Shown: in pieces, positions 1-6,336 of the stretch
How positions within the stretch are numbered: the stretch's first letter is position 1
Layout: every line of letters starts with the position of its first letter
DNA from: Methanothermobacter sp049720995
GTDB taxonomy: Archaea; Methanobacteriota; Methanobacteria; Methanobacteriales; Methanothermobacteraceae
Direction: 5' to 3'
DNA: 13,469 nucleotides
Assembly (NCBI RefSeq): GCF_049720995.1
Contig: NZ_JBNASF010000034.1
Span: 1 to 13,469, forward strand
The notes under the pieces: model-generated
Seen by the model: only the letters and a program-made list of their open reading frames with translations
Database searches by the model: none
What the model was told of the DNA's origin: nothing
Translations under genes and position numbers: made by a program

Positions 1-112
1 TCTGGTGGTGTTGATAGGTAAGTGGGGGTGTTATGGATAAATCATTTTGTACTGTGCCTGTGGTCTGGTGGTGTTGATAGGTAAGTGGGGGTGTTATGGG
101 ATAAATCATTTT
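1..112. repeat. Two-copy ~63-bp tandem repeat upstream of the PRC-barrel gene
   Basis: A 48-base segment at 1-48 recurs at 64-112 with one extra G, separated by a 15-base tail, so the period is 63 bases. The array may continue left of the window. The two copies diverge after the shared ATAAATCATTTT: copy 1 continues GTACTGTG, whereas copy 2 continues into TTATACTAT, which looks like a TATA box. Read in frame 1, each copy starts with six sense codons followed by TAA (19-21 and 82-84), so the unit may carry the 3' end of a gene lying left of the window. That is only an inference, made by analogy with the repeats at 6165 and 13338. Confidence 0.85.
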
Positions 113-120
113 TTATACTA
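109..120 (+). promoter_or_regulatory. Candidate TATA box for the PRC-barrel/DUF2098 pair
   Basis: The T-rich stretch TTTTTATACTA resembles an archaeal box A and lies about 35 bases before the preferred ATG at 150. That would place transcription start near 140 and leave a very short leader carrying GGTGTT. The same position in the first repeat copy (46-57) is GTACTGTG and lacks the box, so only the second copy could work as a promoter. This is judged by eye only. Confidence 0.35.
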
Positions 121-149
121 TGATACACATAAAATTTAGTGGTGTTAAA

Positions 150-416
150 ATGAAGGTAACTGAGTTCCTGGGTCGTAAGGTGCTGGATAAGAATGCGGTG
201 GAGATAGGGAAGGTCTCTGACCTTGAACTGGACCCCGAAAAGGGTGTTGTGAATTCCATCATAATATCCAAGGGGGAGCTGTCCCTTAAACAGAGGACAT
301 TCATTGTGGACATGGACAACGTTAGCAAGGTTGGGGACTATGTGATACTTAAAATATCCGCTGATGAGGCGGAAGAGGCCCCTGAAGAGGAGTCAAAGGA
401 AGTGTCCCCTGAATGA
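150..416 (+). CDS. PRC-barrel domain protein
   Basis: A small soluble protein of 88 residues. Nearly its whole length is one PRC-barrel domain: the start MKVTEFLGRKVLDKNAVEIG, then the KVSDLELDPEKG turn and a hydrophobic strand ending GDYVILKIS. A strongly acidic tail of about 18 residues follows (EAEEAPEEESKE). PRC-barrel proteins of this size are common in methanogens; the family is linked to RNA processing and to photosynthetic reaction centres, but the role of the archaeal stand-alone forms is not settled. I chose ATG 150 because GGTG at 141-144 is a plausible ribosome binding site and homologues begin M-K-V. An in-frame ATG at 120 would add ten residues unlike the family. The stop overlaps the first possible ATG of the next gene, suggesting translational coupling. 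Confidence 0.85.
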   Translation: MKVTEFLGRKVLDKNAVEIGKVSDLELDPEKGVVNSIIISKGELSLKQRTFIVDMDNVSKVGDYVILKISADEAEEAPEEESKEVSPE

Positions 417-427
417 TGGTGGATACA

Positions 428-727
428 ATGGAGGTTAAGGACGTAAACGGGAATGTACTGACGGTTGGCATGGCTGTCCGCTACACAGGTACCGGAACGA
501 CGGGTGAGATCTCAGCCATCAAGGTTGAAGATGGTGATGGATGGGTCCGCCTTGAAGACTCCGATCTATGGTACAACTCGAATTACCTTGAGTTAATCGA
601 CAGATCCCAGCTCAAAAGGGGATCTGGAAAAGGAAGAAAAGCTGATACAGTTGAAAAGCTTAAGAGGATGAAAGAGGACTTTGAAGACATTGATATGGGT
701 TCAGAGGCCTGTGATGGAGGGGGATGA
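428..727 (+). CDS. DUF2098 family protein
   Basis: A 99-residue protein of unknown function matching the archaeal DUF2098 pattern: an N-terminal small beta barrel (residues ~1-60) with GMAVRYTGTGTTGEISAIK, a tryptophan-containing strand (DGWVRLEDSDLWYNSNYLELID), then a charged, probably helical C-terminal part rich in K, E and D. The barrel is SH3- or KOW-like in appearance, but nothing shows a ligand. Three in-frame ATGs are possible, at 413, 416 and 428. I prefer 428 because GGTGG at 418-422 is well spaced for it; 413 would overlap the upstream stop as ATGA. It probably shares a transcript with the PRC-barrel gene. A T6 run at 743-748 follows and could terminate it. Confidence 0.8.
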   Translation: MEVKDVNGNVLTVGMAVRYTGTGTTGEISAIKVEDGDGWVRLEDSDLWYNSNYLELIDRSQLKRGSGKGRKADTVEKLKRMKEDFEDIDMGSEACDGGG

Positions 728-742
728 ACCTCCACCAAATCC

Positions 743-748
743 TTTTTT
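743..748 (+). terminator. Possible oligo-T terminator after the DUF2098 gene
   Basis: Six consecutive T residues lie 16 bases past the DUF2098 stop. Archaeal RNA polymerase terminates at such runs on the coding strand without needing a hairpin, and none is seen here. Read-through into the DUF308 gene is equally possible. Confidence 0.3.
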
Positions 749-804
749 GCTGAATCTGTATTGAAATTCATATCTGGATACAAAAATTTAAAGGGGGTGA
801 AAAT

Positions 805-1287
805 GTGGCTGAGACAAAACTTCCAGGTCTTCTAACACTGATTCTTGGTATTCTTGTGATAATATTTCCGGTGTTTTCAATATTCACACTGAGTGTCCTC
901 ACAGGCGTCGCGGTTCTCTTCCTGGCGCTATGGCTGTTCCTTCTTGGCGTGGACGCATGGAAGGTTAGCAAAGGGGCAGGTGTGCTTTATATTGTACTGG
1001 GAATACTTGGCGTGATACTTGCAGCTGCCCTTGCAGGTAACGTAACGTTCTTCAGTTTCCTTGCGGCATTCTGGATATACCTAACAGGTATAATCCTCAT
1101 AATCGCAGGTGTTGCAAGTTTATTCTCCAGGGAGCACAGAGCAGGAATGGTCGCAGGTCTATCAGTTGTGGTTCTGGGAGTCCTCTACATCATTCTGGGA
1201 GTATTCGTAAGAAACCCTGTCTTCCTTGCCTGGCTGATTGGTCTTTCACTGGTCATTGATGGTATCGCTCTTCTTCTCTATGAATGA
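805..1287 (+). CDS. DUF308 / HdeD-like integral membrane protein
   Basis: A 160-residue, very hydrophobic protein with about six membrane segments (roughly residues 8-28, 31-50, 57-78, 82-105, 113-133 and 137-158), separated by short loops such as DAWKVSKG and SREHRAG. The three helix pairs look like repeats of one two-helix unit with G-x-L-x-L-x-x-G patterns (TLILGILVII, YIVLGILGVI, VVVLGVLYII), as in DUF308, the family that includes E. coli HdeD (linked to acid stress). Its function in methanogens is unknown. A strong GGGGGTGA at 793-800 precedes the start. The in-frame start is GTG 805; an ATG overlaps it at 803 in another frame and leads nowhere. The gene ends tail-to-tail with the - strand DUF2115 gene, overlapping it by ten bases. 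Confidence 0.85.
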   Translation: MAETKLPGLLTLILGILVIIFPVFSIFTLSVLTGVAVLFLALWLFLLGVDAWKVSKGAGVLYIVLGILGVILAAALAGNVTFFSFLAAFWIYLTGIILIIAGVASLFSREHRAGMVAGLSVVVLGVLYIILGVFVRNPVFLAWLIGLSLVIDGIALLLYE

Positions 1288-1814
1288 CCACCCGGAACAT
1301 CAGGGTCCTGCCTGCTAACGCAGAAACGGCAGAGTGCAGTGGGGGTGCTGATCTGTCTGTCCTTAACAGGGCAGTAGAAGACACCACCCACCCTTTTAAC
1401 TCTTAAACCCCCCGGAAAGCGGGTTCCAACGGGATGGATGGGTTCCTCCCTTACAAAGGTCACATAGATGGTTATTATACGGGCGATCCTCTGGAAGCAT
1501 CTTTCAGGTCGTGATCTGGCACGCTTCAACTGTTCATCAAGGAACCCTATGAATTCAGTCAGCCTTTCAGTGTCAACCTCTCCGGGGTAGATGTTTTTAT
1601 CATTCTTTATATCCCTTATCCTGTTGAAGAAGACCCTGGTGAACCTTTCAATGAACTCCTTCTGCTCCCCTGGTGGCATGTATTTGGCATCCTCCCTCAG
1701 GTAAACCGATGCGTCCATCACATCCTTTATGTGGACTGATGACGCCTCCTTTTTAACCATCTCAAGGAGCTCCATTTTCGTCATTTTCTCTGGAATCTCA
1801 TCCGCCCGGATCAT
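1278..1814 (-). CDS. DUF2115 (UPF0305) family protein
   Basis: A 178-residue protein of unknown function, full length for the archaeal UPF0305/DUF2115 family (M. thermautotrophicus MTH_812 is a named member, from memory). Residues ~1-100 are charged and probably helical. Residues ~120-178 hold the conserved block EEPIHPVGTRFPGG, then YCPVKD and, eleven residues after that cysteine, CRFC. One histidine and three cysteines in this arrangement suggest a metal site, probably zinc; this is inference. Start ATG 1814 has a good GGAGG six bases upstream. It lies downstream of hel308 and of a truncated paralogue on the same strand and may be the last gene of that transcript. The last ten bases overlap the convergent DUF308 gene. 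Confidence 0.85.
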   Translation of the reverse strand: MIRADEIPEKMTKMELLEMVKKEASSVHIKDVMDASVYLREDAKYMPPGEQKEFIERFTRVFFNRIRDIKNDKNIYPGEVDTERLTEFIGFLDEQLKRARSRPERCFQRIARIITIYVTFVREEPIHPVGTRFPGGLRVKRVGGVFYCPVKDRQISTPTALCRFCVSRQDPDVPGGHS

Positions 1815-1872
1815 CCAGGCCCTCCTTCAGGCTTACAGGTTCTCACCATCAGAACCCCTTCCATGTTACGAT

Positions 1873-2112
1873 TCATGGTGTCTGCTCTGCAATGCATATA
1901 TCACACAGCGCTGATGGATTATCCTTCTGCTTATCCTTCACAGGGCAGTAGTATGTCCCATGTTCCTCTGTGACCGAGTAACCACCAGGAAAAGGAGTTC
2001 CCACAGGATGGAGGGGTTCTGAAAGGATAAAGGTCCTGTTGATGTCAAATATGCTGATGGAGGCCGCCCAATCCCTTAAAATGGTCCTAAGGCTGGCAGG
2101 ATCTCTCAGCAT
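1873..2112 (-). CDS. Truncated DUF2115 paralogue (probable gene remnant)
   Basis: Seventy-nine residues from ATG 2112. The C-terminal part repeats the signature of the neighbouring DUF2115 protein almost block for block: SEPLHPVGTPFPGG, YCPVKDKQ and CDIC correspond to EEPIHPVGTRFPGG, YCPVKDRQ and CRFC. Similarity can be followed back to about residue 5, so roughly the first 100 residues of the family are missing. The possible start lies inside the 3' end of hel308, overlapping it by 26 bases, with AAAGG placed too close to serve as a good ribosome binding site. The same frame stays open to an ATG at 2235, but that extension only shadows hel308 and does not resemble the family. It looks like a tandem duplicate that lost its 5' half; expression as a small metal-binding protein cannot be excluded because the H/C residues remain. 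Confidence 0.6.
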   Translation of the reverse strand: MLRDPASLRTILRDWAASISIFDINRTFILSEPLHPVGTPFPGGYSVTEEHGTYYCPVKDKQKDNPSALCDICIAEQTP

Positions 2113-4168
2113 ATCCTTTAATGGCCTCGGCGAGTTTTTCCCCGATACCATCGATGCGTTTGAGTTCATCCTTCCGCACATGTCTGAGGTCCTCCCCAAA
2201 GGTTTCAACAATCTTACGGGCCCTGACACGTCCAAGGCCCCTCACACCAACCACCAGTGGAATTATGTCCTCCCTGACTCCATAGTAGAGTCTTGCAGCC
2301 AGAACATCAAGTTTCCCTGCGTAACCATACACACCCTGGATTTCACAGATCCTCCTGAAGAACTTAACGAGCCTTGAGGCCTCGTATGCGGTTCTTCTTG
2401 TTGATGCAGCATAGACGTTGAAGGCGTTCTCAATCTCATACTCTGTCCTTTCATTTATCCACTCCATGAGGGCTGCTGCTGTTGCCTCGCTGTTACCAGC
2501 ATCCATGACAAATATTCCATGCTCCATGAGCCTCTCACGTACCGGGTCACGGCTCCTCCGCCCCTTGAATGGTATGAGGGGAATGTCAGGGGTCCCTGTC
2601 AGCTCGTAGATGAGGCGGTAGATGTTGAGTTCATCCATTTCAGATGCGAACTGGTAGAGTTTTATGGCTGTTTCAACAGCGTAACTGGATTTTGCGATTA
2701 GAAGCCCGAATTCTGTCGTTGATAAGCCACTGGGGCCTGGATATATGATCCTGTTCTTAATTAAAAACTCTGTAGCGGTCTCTATTTCATACTGAATGCT
2801 GTCCATGCCGAATGAATTGCTGAAGGGTCCTTCACTCATCTGGTAGCCGTAGAAGGTCCCCCTGAAGAATTCAAGAAGATCTTCAGTTGTGGATGCAAGT
2901 CCTGAGGCGACCTGTGCGATTATCTGCCTGTAGAGGGCATCCCGGTTCTCCATGAGCCTTGAGTTGGTTCTCTCCACCTCACCCCTCACATAGTACTCCT
3001 CGAGTTCCATGGCCTCATCATGGCTCTTTGCTATGAGGTAGGAGTAGCCGATGTCATCATAGAGGGGTCTCCCGGCCCTCCCTGACATCTGCTCATAATC
3101 AAATACCGGGATCCTCTGGGGGCCCTGCCCTGTCCATCTGGTGTAGTCCCTTATCACGACGGTCCTTGATGGGAGGTTCACACCGTACATGAGGCTGGGG
3201 GTTGCTGTGATCATGAGGATGTTGCCCCTCCTGAATTCGTCCTCTATTATTTCCCGCTGCCTGTTAAAGAGACCTGCATGGTGGAATGCAACACCCGCCC
3301 TGATGCAGTCTGCAAGCTTCAGGCAGGTGGAGGTTGGAGGTGATCCGCTGGCCCTCGGCACATCAAGTATCCTCTCTGCCACATCATCAAATCTCTCAAG
3401 CATTTCCCCGGGGATCTCCTTTTTTATCCTGTCTGCAAGGTATGATGCAAGGGATTCTGTGAACCTCCTTGTGGATACGAATGCCAGGGTCTGGCTATCT
3501 TCACTGATGGACCTCTCAAGGATCTTCAGGATCACCTGATTCTTGTCCCGGGCCCCGAACATCTCGGTGTCAAGCACCTCCCGGTGGAGGGGTACCGGTC
3601 TGTAGTCGTGTTCAACGATTCTTGCACCGAGCCAGTCCCCTATTTCATCCATATTTGAGAGGGTTGCTGAGAGGGCAACAATGCGCATTGAAGGATTCAG
3701 TTTTCTGGCCCTTGTTATGGCGGATTCTATTACAGGGCCCCTGCTGTACTCCCCGATCATGTGAAATTCGTCCACTATGAGAAGATCAATCTCCCTCAGG
3801 GTGTTCCATGAGAATCTGGTGAGGCTGTCGAAGGATTCGAAGACCATCACCGCCAGGTCTGAGGTTCTGGGATCCTTACCCACACTTATACCATGCCCTT
3901 CAAGTTCCCTGAACTCCTTTACCTTTTCGTTCTGTATTGATATGAGGGGGACGGTGTAGATAACCCGCCCACCATTCATGATGGCTTGGATGGCAGCCAG
4001 AAGTCCCAGGAGGGTCTTTCCACTGGCCGTTGGTATGGCTATGATGAAATTTTCATCCGATTCCAGGTAGCCGGCCTCAACAGCACTCATCTGGGCGGGG
4101 TTCAGGGATCTTATATAGGGATAGCAGTCGGTGATGATCTTCCTTAGCTCAGGGTTCAGAAATTTCAT
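2087..4168 (-). CDS. hel308: Hel308 superfamily 2 DNA helicase
   Basis: A 693-residue ATP-dependent 3'-5' DNA helicase of the Hel308/Hjm family, normal length. Hel308 unwinds forked DNA, favouring lagging-strand substrates, in replication restart and recombination. Visible motifs in order: Q motif LNPAQ (22-26), Walker A PTASGKT (46-52, Lys51), DEFH (133-136), SAT (167-169), GVAFHHAGL (292-300), TATPSLMYGVNLP (321-333) and QMSGRAGRP (360-368). Winged-helix and ratchet domains follow (~400-630). A C-terminal helix-hairpin-helix domain carries RGLGRVRARK and IDGIGEKLAEAI. The ATG overlaps the moaC stop as ATGA, so translation is probably coupled. I recall M. thermautotrophicus MTH810 as a studied Hel308. 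The 3' end is overlapped by the DUF2115 remnant, but the HhH domain is complete. Confidence 0.95.
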   Translation of the reverse strand: MKFLNPELRKIITDCYPYIRSLNPAQMSAVEAGYLESDENFIIAIPTASGKTLLGLLAAIQAIMNGGRVIYTVPLISIQNEKVKEFRELEGHGISVGKDPRTSDLAVMVFESFDSLTRFSWNTLREIDLLIVDEFHMIGEYSRGPVIESAITRARKLNPSMRIVALSATLSNMDEIGDWLGARIVEHDYRPVPLHREVLDTEMFGARDKNQVILKILERSISEDSQTLAFVSTRRFTESLASYLADRIKKEIPGEMLERFDDVAERILDVPRASGSPPTSTCLKLADCIRAGVAFHHAGLFNRQREIIEDEFRRGNILMITATPSLMYGVNLPSRTVVIRDYTRWTGQGPQRIPVFDYEQMSGRAGRPLYDDIGYSYLIAKSHDEAMELEEYYVRGEVERTNSRLMENRDALYRQIIAQVASGLASTTEDLLEFFRGTFYGYQMSEGPFSNSFGMDSIQYEIETATEFLIKNRIIYPGPSGLSTTEFGLLIAKSSYAVETAIKLYQFASEMDELNIYRLIYELTGTPDIPLIPFKGRRSRDPVRERLMEHGIFVMDAGNSEATAAALMEWINERTEYEIENAFNVYAASTRRTAYEASRLVKFFRRICEIQGVYGYAGKLDVLAARLYYGVREDIIPLVVGVRGLGRVRARKIVETFGEDLRHVRKDELKRIDGIGEKLAEAIKGYAERSCQP

Positions 4169-4650
4169 TCAACCACTTCTTCCAGCTCTACCTTCTCCTT
4201 TTTAAGGACCCTGATATTGCTGATTGCAGTTTCAGGGTACTGGCCATTCTCATCCTTCTCAACACTTTTAACCATGTCCCAGATTGTGAGGAGCGCCACA
4301 GAAACTCCTGTGAGGGCCTCCATTTCAACGCCTGTTTTTCCATCGCACCTCACAGTTACCCTGACGGTGATCCCGTCAGCCTTAACATCGAATTCAACGT
4401 CAACGCCGGTTACAGGAAGCTGGTGACAGAGGGGTATGAGGTCCCAGGTTCGTTTAACCGCTGCTATGGCTGCTATCTGGGCTGTTGCAAGCACATTCCC
4501 CTTCTCAATCCTTTTTTCATTGATCAATTTCAGGGTATCCTCGGTGAGTGATATGTGACCTTCAGCGGTCGCCGTCCTTCTGACAACCGCCTTCGATCCC
4601 ACATCAACCATACGTACAGATTTTCCATCTGTGTGGGTAAATCCTTTCAT
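4165..4650 (-). CDS. moaC: Cyclic pyranopterin monophosphate synthase MoaC
   Basis: A 161-residue enzyme that converts 3',8-cyclo-7,8-dihydro-GTP to cyclic pyranopterin monophosphate, the second step of molybdopterin synthesis. In a methanogen this supplies the Mo or W cofactor of formylmethanofuran dehydrogenase and formate dehydrogenase. Family blocks are all present: VDVGSKAVVRRTA, KGNVLATAQIAAI, LIPLCHQLP (His76), TGVEMEALTGVS (Glu109, Glu111) and LTIWDMVKSVEK (Asp125, Lys128). These align with E. coli His77, Glu112, Glu114, Asp128 and Lys131. The start is placed at ATG 4650; an upstream GTG at 4659 would add three residues but sits almost on top of the GAGGT ribosome binding site. It follows cbiD by 44 bases and overlaps hel308 by four. 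Confidence 0.93.
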   Translation of the reverse strand: MKGFTHTDGKSVRMVDVGSKAVVRRTATAEGHISLTEDTLKLINEKRIEKGNVLATAQIAAIAAVKRTWDLIPLCHQLPVTGVDVEFDVKADGITVRVTVRCDGKTGVEMEALTGVSVALLTIWDMVKSVEKDENGQYPETAISNIRVLKKEKVELEEVVE

Positions 4651-4694
4651 GCAAACCACTACCTCACTTGATTAGGTAAATACTATCAGTGCAC

Positions 4695-5816
4695 TTATTC
4701 TGCTTGTTCATCTGGAAGAGAGTGGCTGCCGTCCCGGAATCTGTGGGCGGACGTGGTTTTAAAGTTGGAATTGAGTATCCTACCATCCATGCTGAAGATC
4801 AAAACATCGGTCTCAAATGGGAACCTTTCAGAACACCTTTCCCTTATTGCTCTGCTGATGCTGTTGAACACATCCTCCCTCAGACCCCCACTTTCGAGTT
4901 CACTGATCATCTCCTCAACGGTGGCAAGGTTGAAGATCCTCTCTGTAACCTCTGGCGATGCGCCGCTGAGGGCTGCATGTGCGGTCATTATCTCGCGCCG
5001 GGCATCTGCAATGGAGTTCTTTGTCTGGAATATCCCCGCAGAGAGCTTTATGAGTTTACCTGCATGGCCCATCAGCACAATCCTCTTCACACCCTTTTTG
5101 GCGGCCTCCTCCAGCATGTAACCAGGGAAGTTGGCCATCTGTATTATCCTCTCCTCATCAATCCGGTTGAAGTATTCCCTGGCAAACCTTTCCCCTATGT
5201 TACCAGGGACGAATACGAGTTCCCTGAATCCACGGGCGACTGCAATGTCAATCTGACATGCAAGGGATCTCCTGTAGGCTGATGAAGACATGGGCCTTGC
5301 AATGCCACTTGTCCCAAGGATGGAGATACCCCCCTCAATCCCGAGGCGGGGGTTCATGGTTTTTGAGGCGATTTTCTCCCCATCGGGAACCGAAACAGTG
5401 ACAACCACCCCCTCCCCTCCCTTCAGGTATTTCCTCAGATTAGCCTCTATCATTCTCCTCGGGACGGGGTTTATTGCAGCCTCACCCGGGGGGACCTGGA
5501 GACCCGGTTTTGTCACGGTACCGACGCCCTCACCGCCCCTGATTACTACTCCAGAGGTTTCTGTGATCTGAACCTCTGCTATGATACTGAGGTTCACTGT
5601 GACGTCAGGGTCACCGTAGGGTCTCTTTATCACACAGGCCCTTGCCCTGTCCTGGGAGATCCTTTCAACAGAATCAACGTCCACATCAATTTTCCCTGAG
5701 GGGGTCTCAACACCGACACTGTTAACCACGCGACCCCTTAAACATAGAAGTGATGCGAGGGCCGCTGCAGTGGCGGCGGTTCCCGTTGTGATTCCGAATA
5801 CCCTCTCATCCCTCAT
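4695..5816 (-). CDS. cbiD: Cobalt-precorrin-5B C1-methyltransferase CbiD
   Basis: A 373-residue soluble enzyme of the anaerobic (early cobalt insertion) cobamide pathway. CbiD transfers a methyl group from S-adenosylmethionine to C1 of cobalt-precorrin-5B. Methanogens need the product corrinoid for the Mtr methyltransferase complex. Features seen: N-terminal FGITTGTAATAAA (residues ~7-19), the glycine-rich VIRGGEGVGTVTKPGLQ, EGGISILGTSGIARP (~160-175), which is the family's hallmark, and VLMGHAGKLIKL. Length is usual. ATG 5816 has AAAGGAT upstream; the 37-base gap after the thioredoxin-like gene suggests a shared transcript. No other cobamide gene is in the window, so the gene stands outside a cob/cbi cluster, which is normal for this group. 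Confidence 0.95.
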   Translation of the reverse strand: MRDERVFGITTGTAATAAALASLLCLRGRVVNSVGVETPSGKIDVDVDSVERISQDRARACVIKRPYGDPDVTVNLSIIAEVQITETSGVVIRGGEGVGTVTKPGLQVPPGEAAINPVPRRMIEANLRKYLKGGEGVVVTVSVPDGEKIASKTMNPRLGIEGGISILGTSGIARPMSSSAYRRSLACQIDIAVARGFRELVFVPGNIGERFAREYFNRIDEERIIQMANFPGYMLEEAAKKGVKRIVLMGHAGKLIKLSAGIFQTKNSIADARREIMTAHAALSGASPEVTERIFNLATVEEMISELESGGLREDVFNSISRAIRERCSERFPFETDVLIFSMDGRILNSNFKTTSAHRFRDGSHSLPDEQAE

Positions 5817-5853
5817 CAGAAAGATCCTTTAAAATTAATGGAGAAAAAGTAAT

Positions 5854-6111
5854 CTATCTCATTTCATCGCTTATGGCTTCGAAGAGTTCCTCCCTGCCAG
5901 GGGCCCCAACGAACCTCACAACACCGTTTATCGCTATTGCAGGGACTGCCATGAGGCCATAGTCGATTGCCTTTTCCCGGTCAACCATTATGTCAATCTT
6001 TTCAACTTCTATTTTGTCCCCAAATTCCTTCTTGGCCTCATCAACAACCTCGATTGCCATTGGACAGTAGGGACAGGTTGGGGATGTGAAAACCTCTATC
6101 TTAACAACCAT
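5854..6111 (-). CDS. Small thioredoxin/glutaredoxin-like protein
   Basis: An 85-residue cytosolic thiol-disulfide oxidoreductase with a minimal thioredoxin fold. The active site is CPYC at residues 13-16 after the first strand (VKIEVFTSPT), followed by the cis-proline loop AVPAIAING (Pro57) and a C-terminal GAPGREELFEAI helix. The CPYC motif is glutaredoxin-like, but the small archaeal members behave mainly as thioredoxins; I recall the M. thermautotrophicus orthologue MTH807 having a solved structure. Start ATG 6111 has GGAGGT six bases upstream. It is probably the first gene of the - strand run with cbiD, moaC and hel308, preceded by inverted ATCCT/AGGAT half-sites and a possible TATA box. 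Its direct partner cannot be read from the context. Confidence 0.92.
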   Translation of the reverse strand: MVVKIEVFTSPTCPYCPMAIEVVDEAKKEFGDKIEVEKIDIMVDREKAIDYGLMAVPAIAINGVVRFVGAPGREELFEAISDEMR

Positions 6112-6145
6112 TTCCTAACCTCCGTGGGATTAATTATATTCTTCA

Positions 6146-6171
6146 ATCCTTTTAGGATAAATAGTTATCCT
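6146..6171 (-). promoter_or_regulatory. Candidate promoter/operator of the thioredoxin-like gene
   Basis: Three alternating half-sites lie here: ATCCT (6146-6150), AGGAT (6154-6158) and ATCCT (6167-6171). The outer pair with the middle one makes two overlapping inverted repeats: ATCCT-TTT-AGGAT, and AGGATAA-ATAG-TTATCCT with perfect 7-base arms. On the - strand the spacer region reads CTATTTATC, a possible TATA box centred near 6160; transcription would then start near 6135, leaving a ~24-base leader containing GGAGGT. A repressor over the TATA box is an inference. Confidence 0.4.
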
Positions 6172-6336
6172 TTTATTTTTAGATTTTGAGGTGTTCTGCT
6201 GTATTTCTTCGAGTGCAATTCCATAAACTTATCCTTTTATTTTCTAGATTTTGAGGTGTTCTGCTGTATTTCTTCGAGTGCAATTCCATAAACTTATCCT
6301 TTTATTTTTAGATTTTGAGGTGTTCTGCTGTATTTC
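6165..6336. repeat. Tandem array (2.7 copies, 64-65 bp) copying the sppA 3' end
   Basis: Units begin at 6165, 6229 and 6294. The first two are complete; they differ by a single inserted C in a T run near 6244. The third matches for 43 bases up to 6336 and is the real 3' end of sppA. Each unit therefore carries the last nine sppA codons and a stop codon: TAA in units 1 and 3, TAG in unit 2 because of the insertion. The near identity between copies indicates recent duplication. No terminal inverted repeats or spacers are seen, so it is neither an insertion sequence nor a CRISPR array. Confidence 0.92.

Noticed and set aside
120..149. Upstream ATG 120 as start of the PRC-barrel gene
   Set aside because: It would overlap the TATA-like box, lacks a ribosome binding site, and adds residues not expected for the family.
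803..805. ATG 803 as start of the DUF308 gene
   Set aside because: It is out of frame with the membrane protein; GTG 805 is in frame and well spaced from GGGGGTGA.
2113..2235. Longer start (ATG 2235) for the truncated DUF2115 frame
   Set aside because: The extra 41 residues lie wholly within hel308 in another frame, do not resemble the DUF2115 N terminus, and have no good ribosome binding site.
4689..5282. A 197-codon open frame on the + strand inside cbiD
   Set aside because: It is antisense to a clear, full-length cbiD with all family motifs, its sequence resembles no family I know, and it has no convincing ribosome binding site.
6165..6336. CRISPR-like array or insertion sequence remnant between sppA and the thioredoxin-like gene
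   Set aside because: Units are directly adjacent without unique spacers, there are no terminal inverted repeats, and no transposase or cas gene lies nearby. It is a plain tandem duplication.
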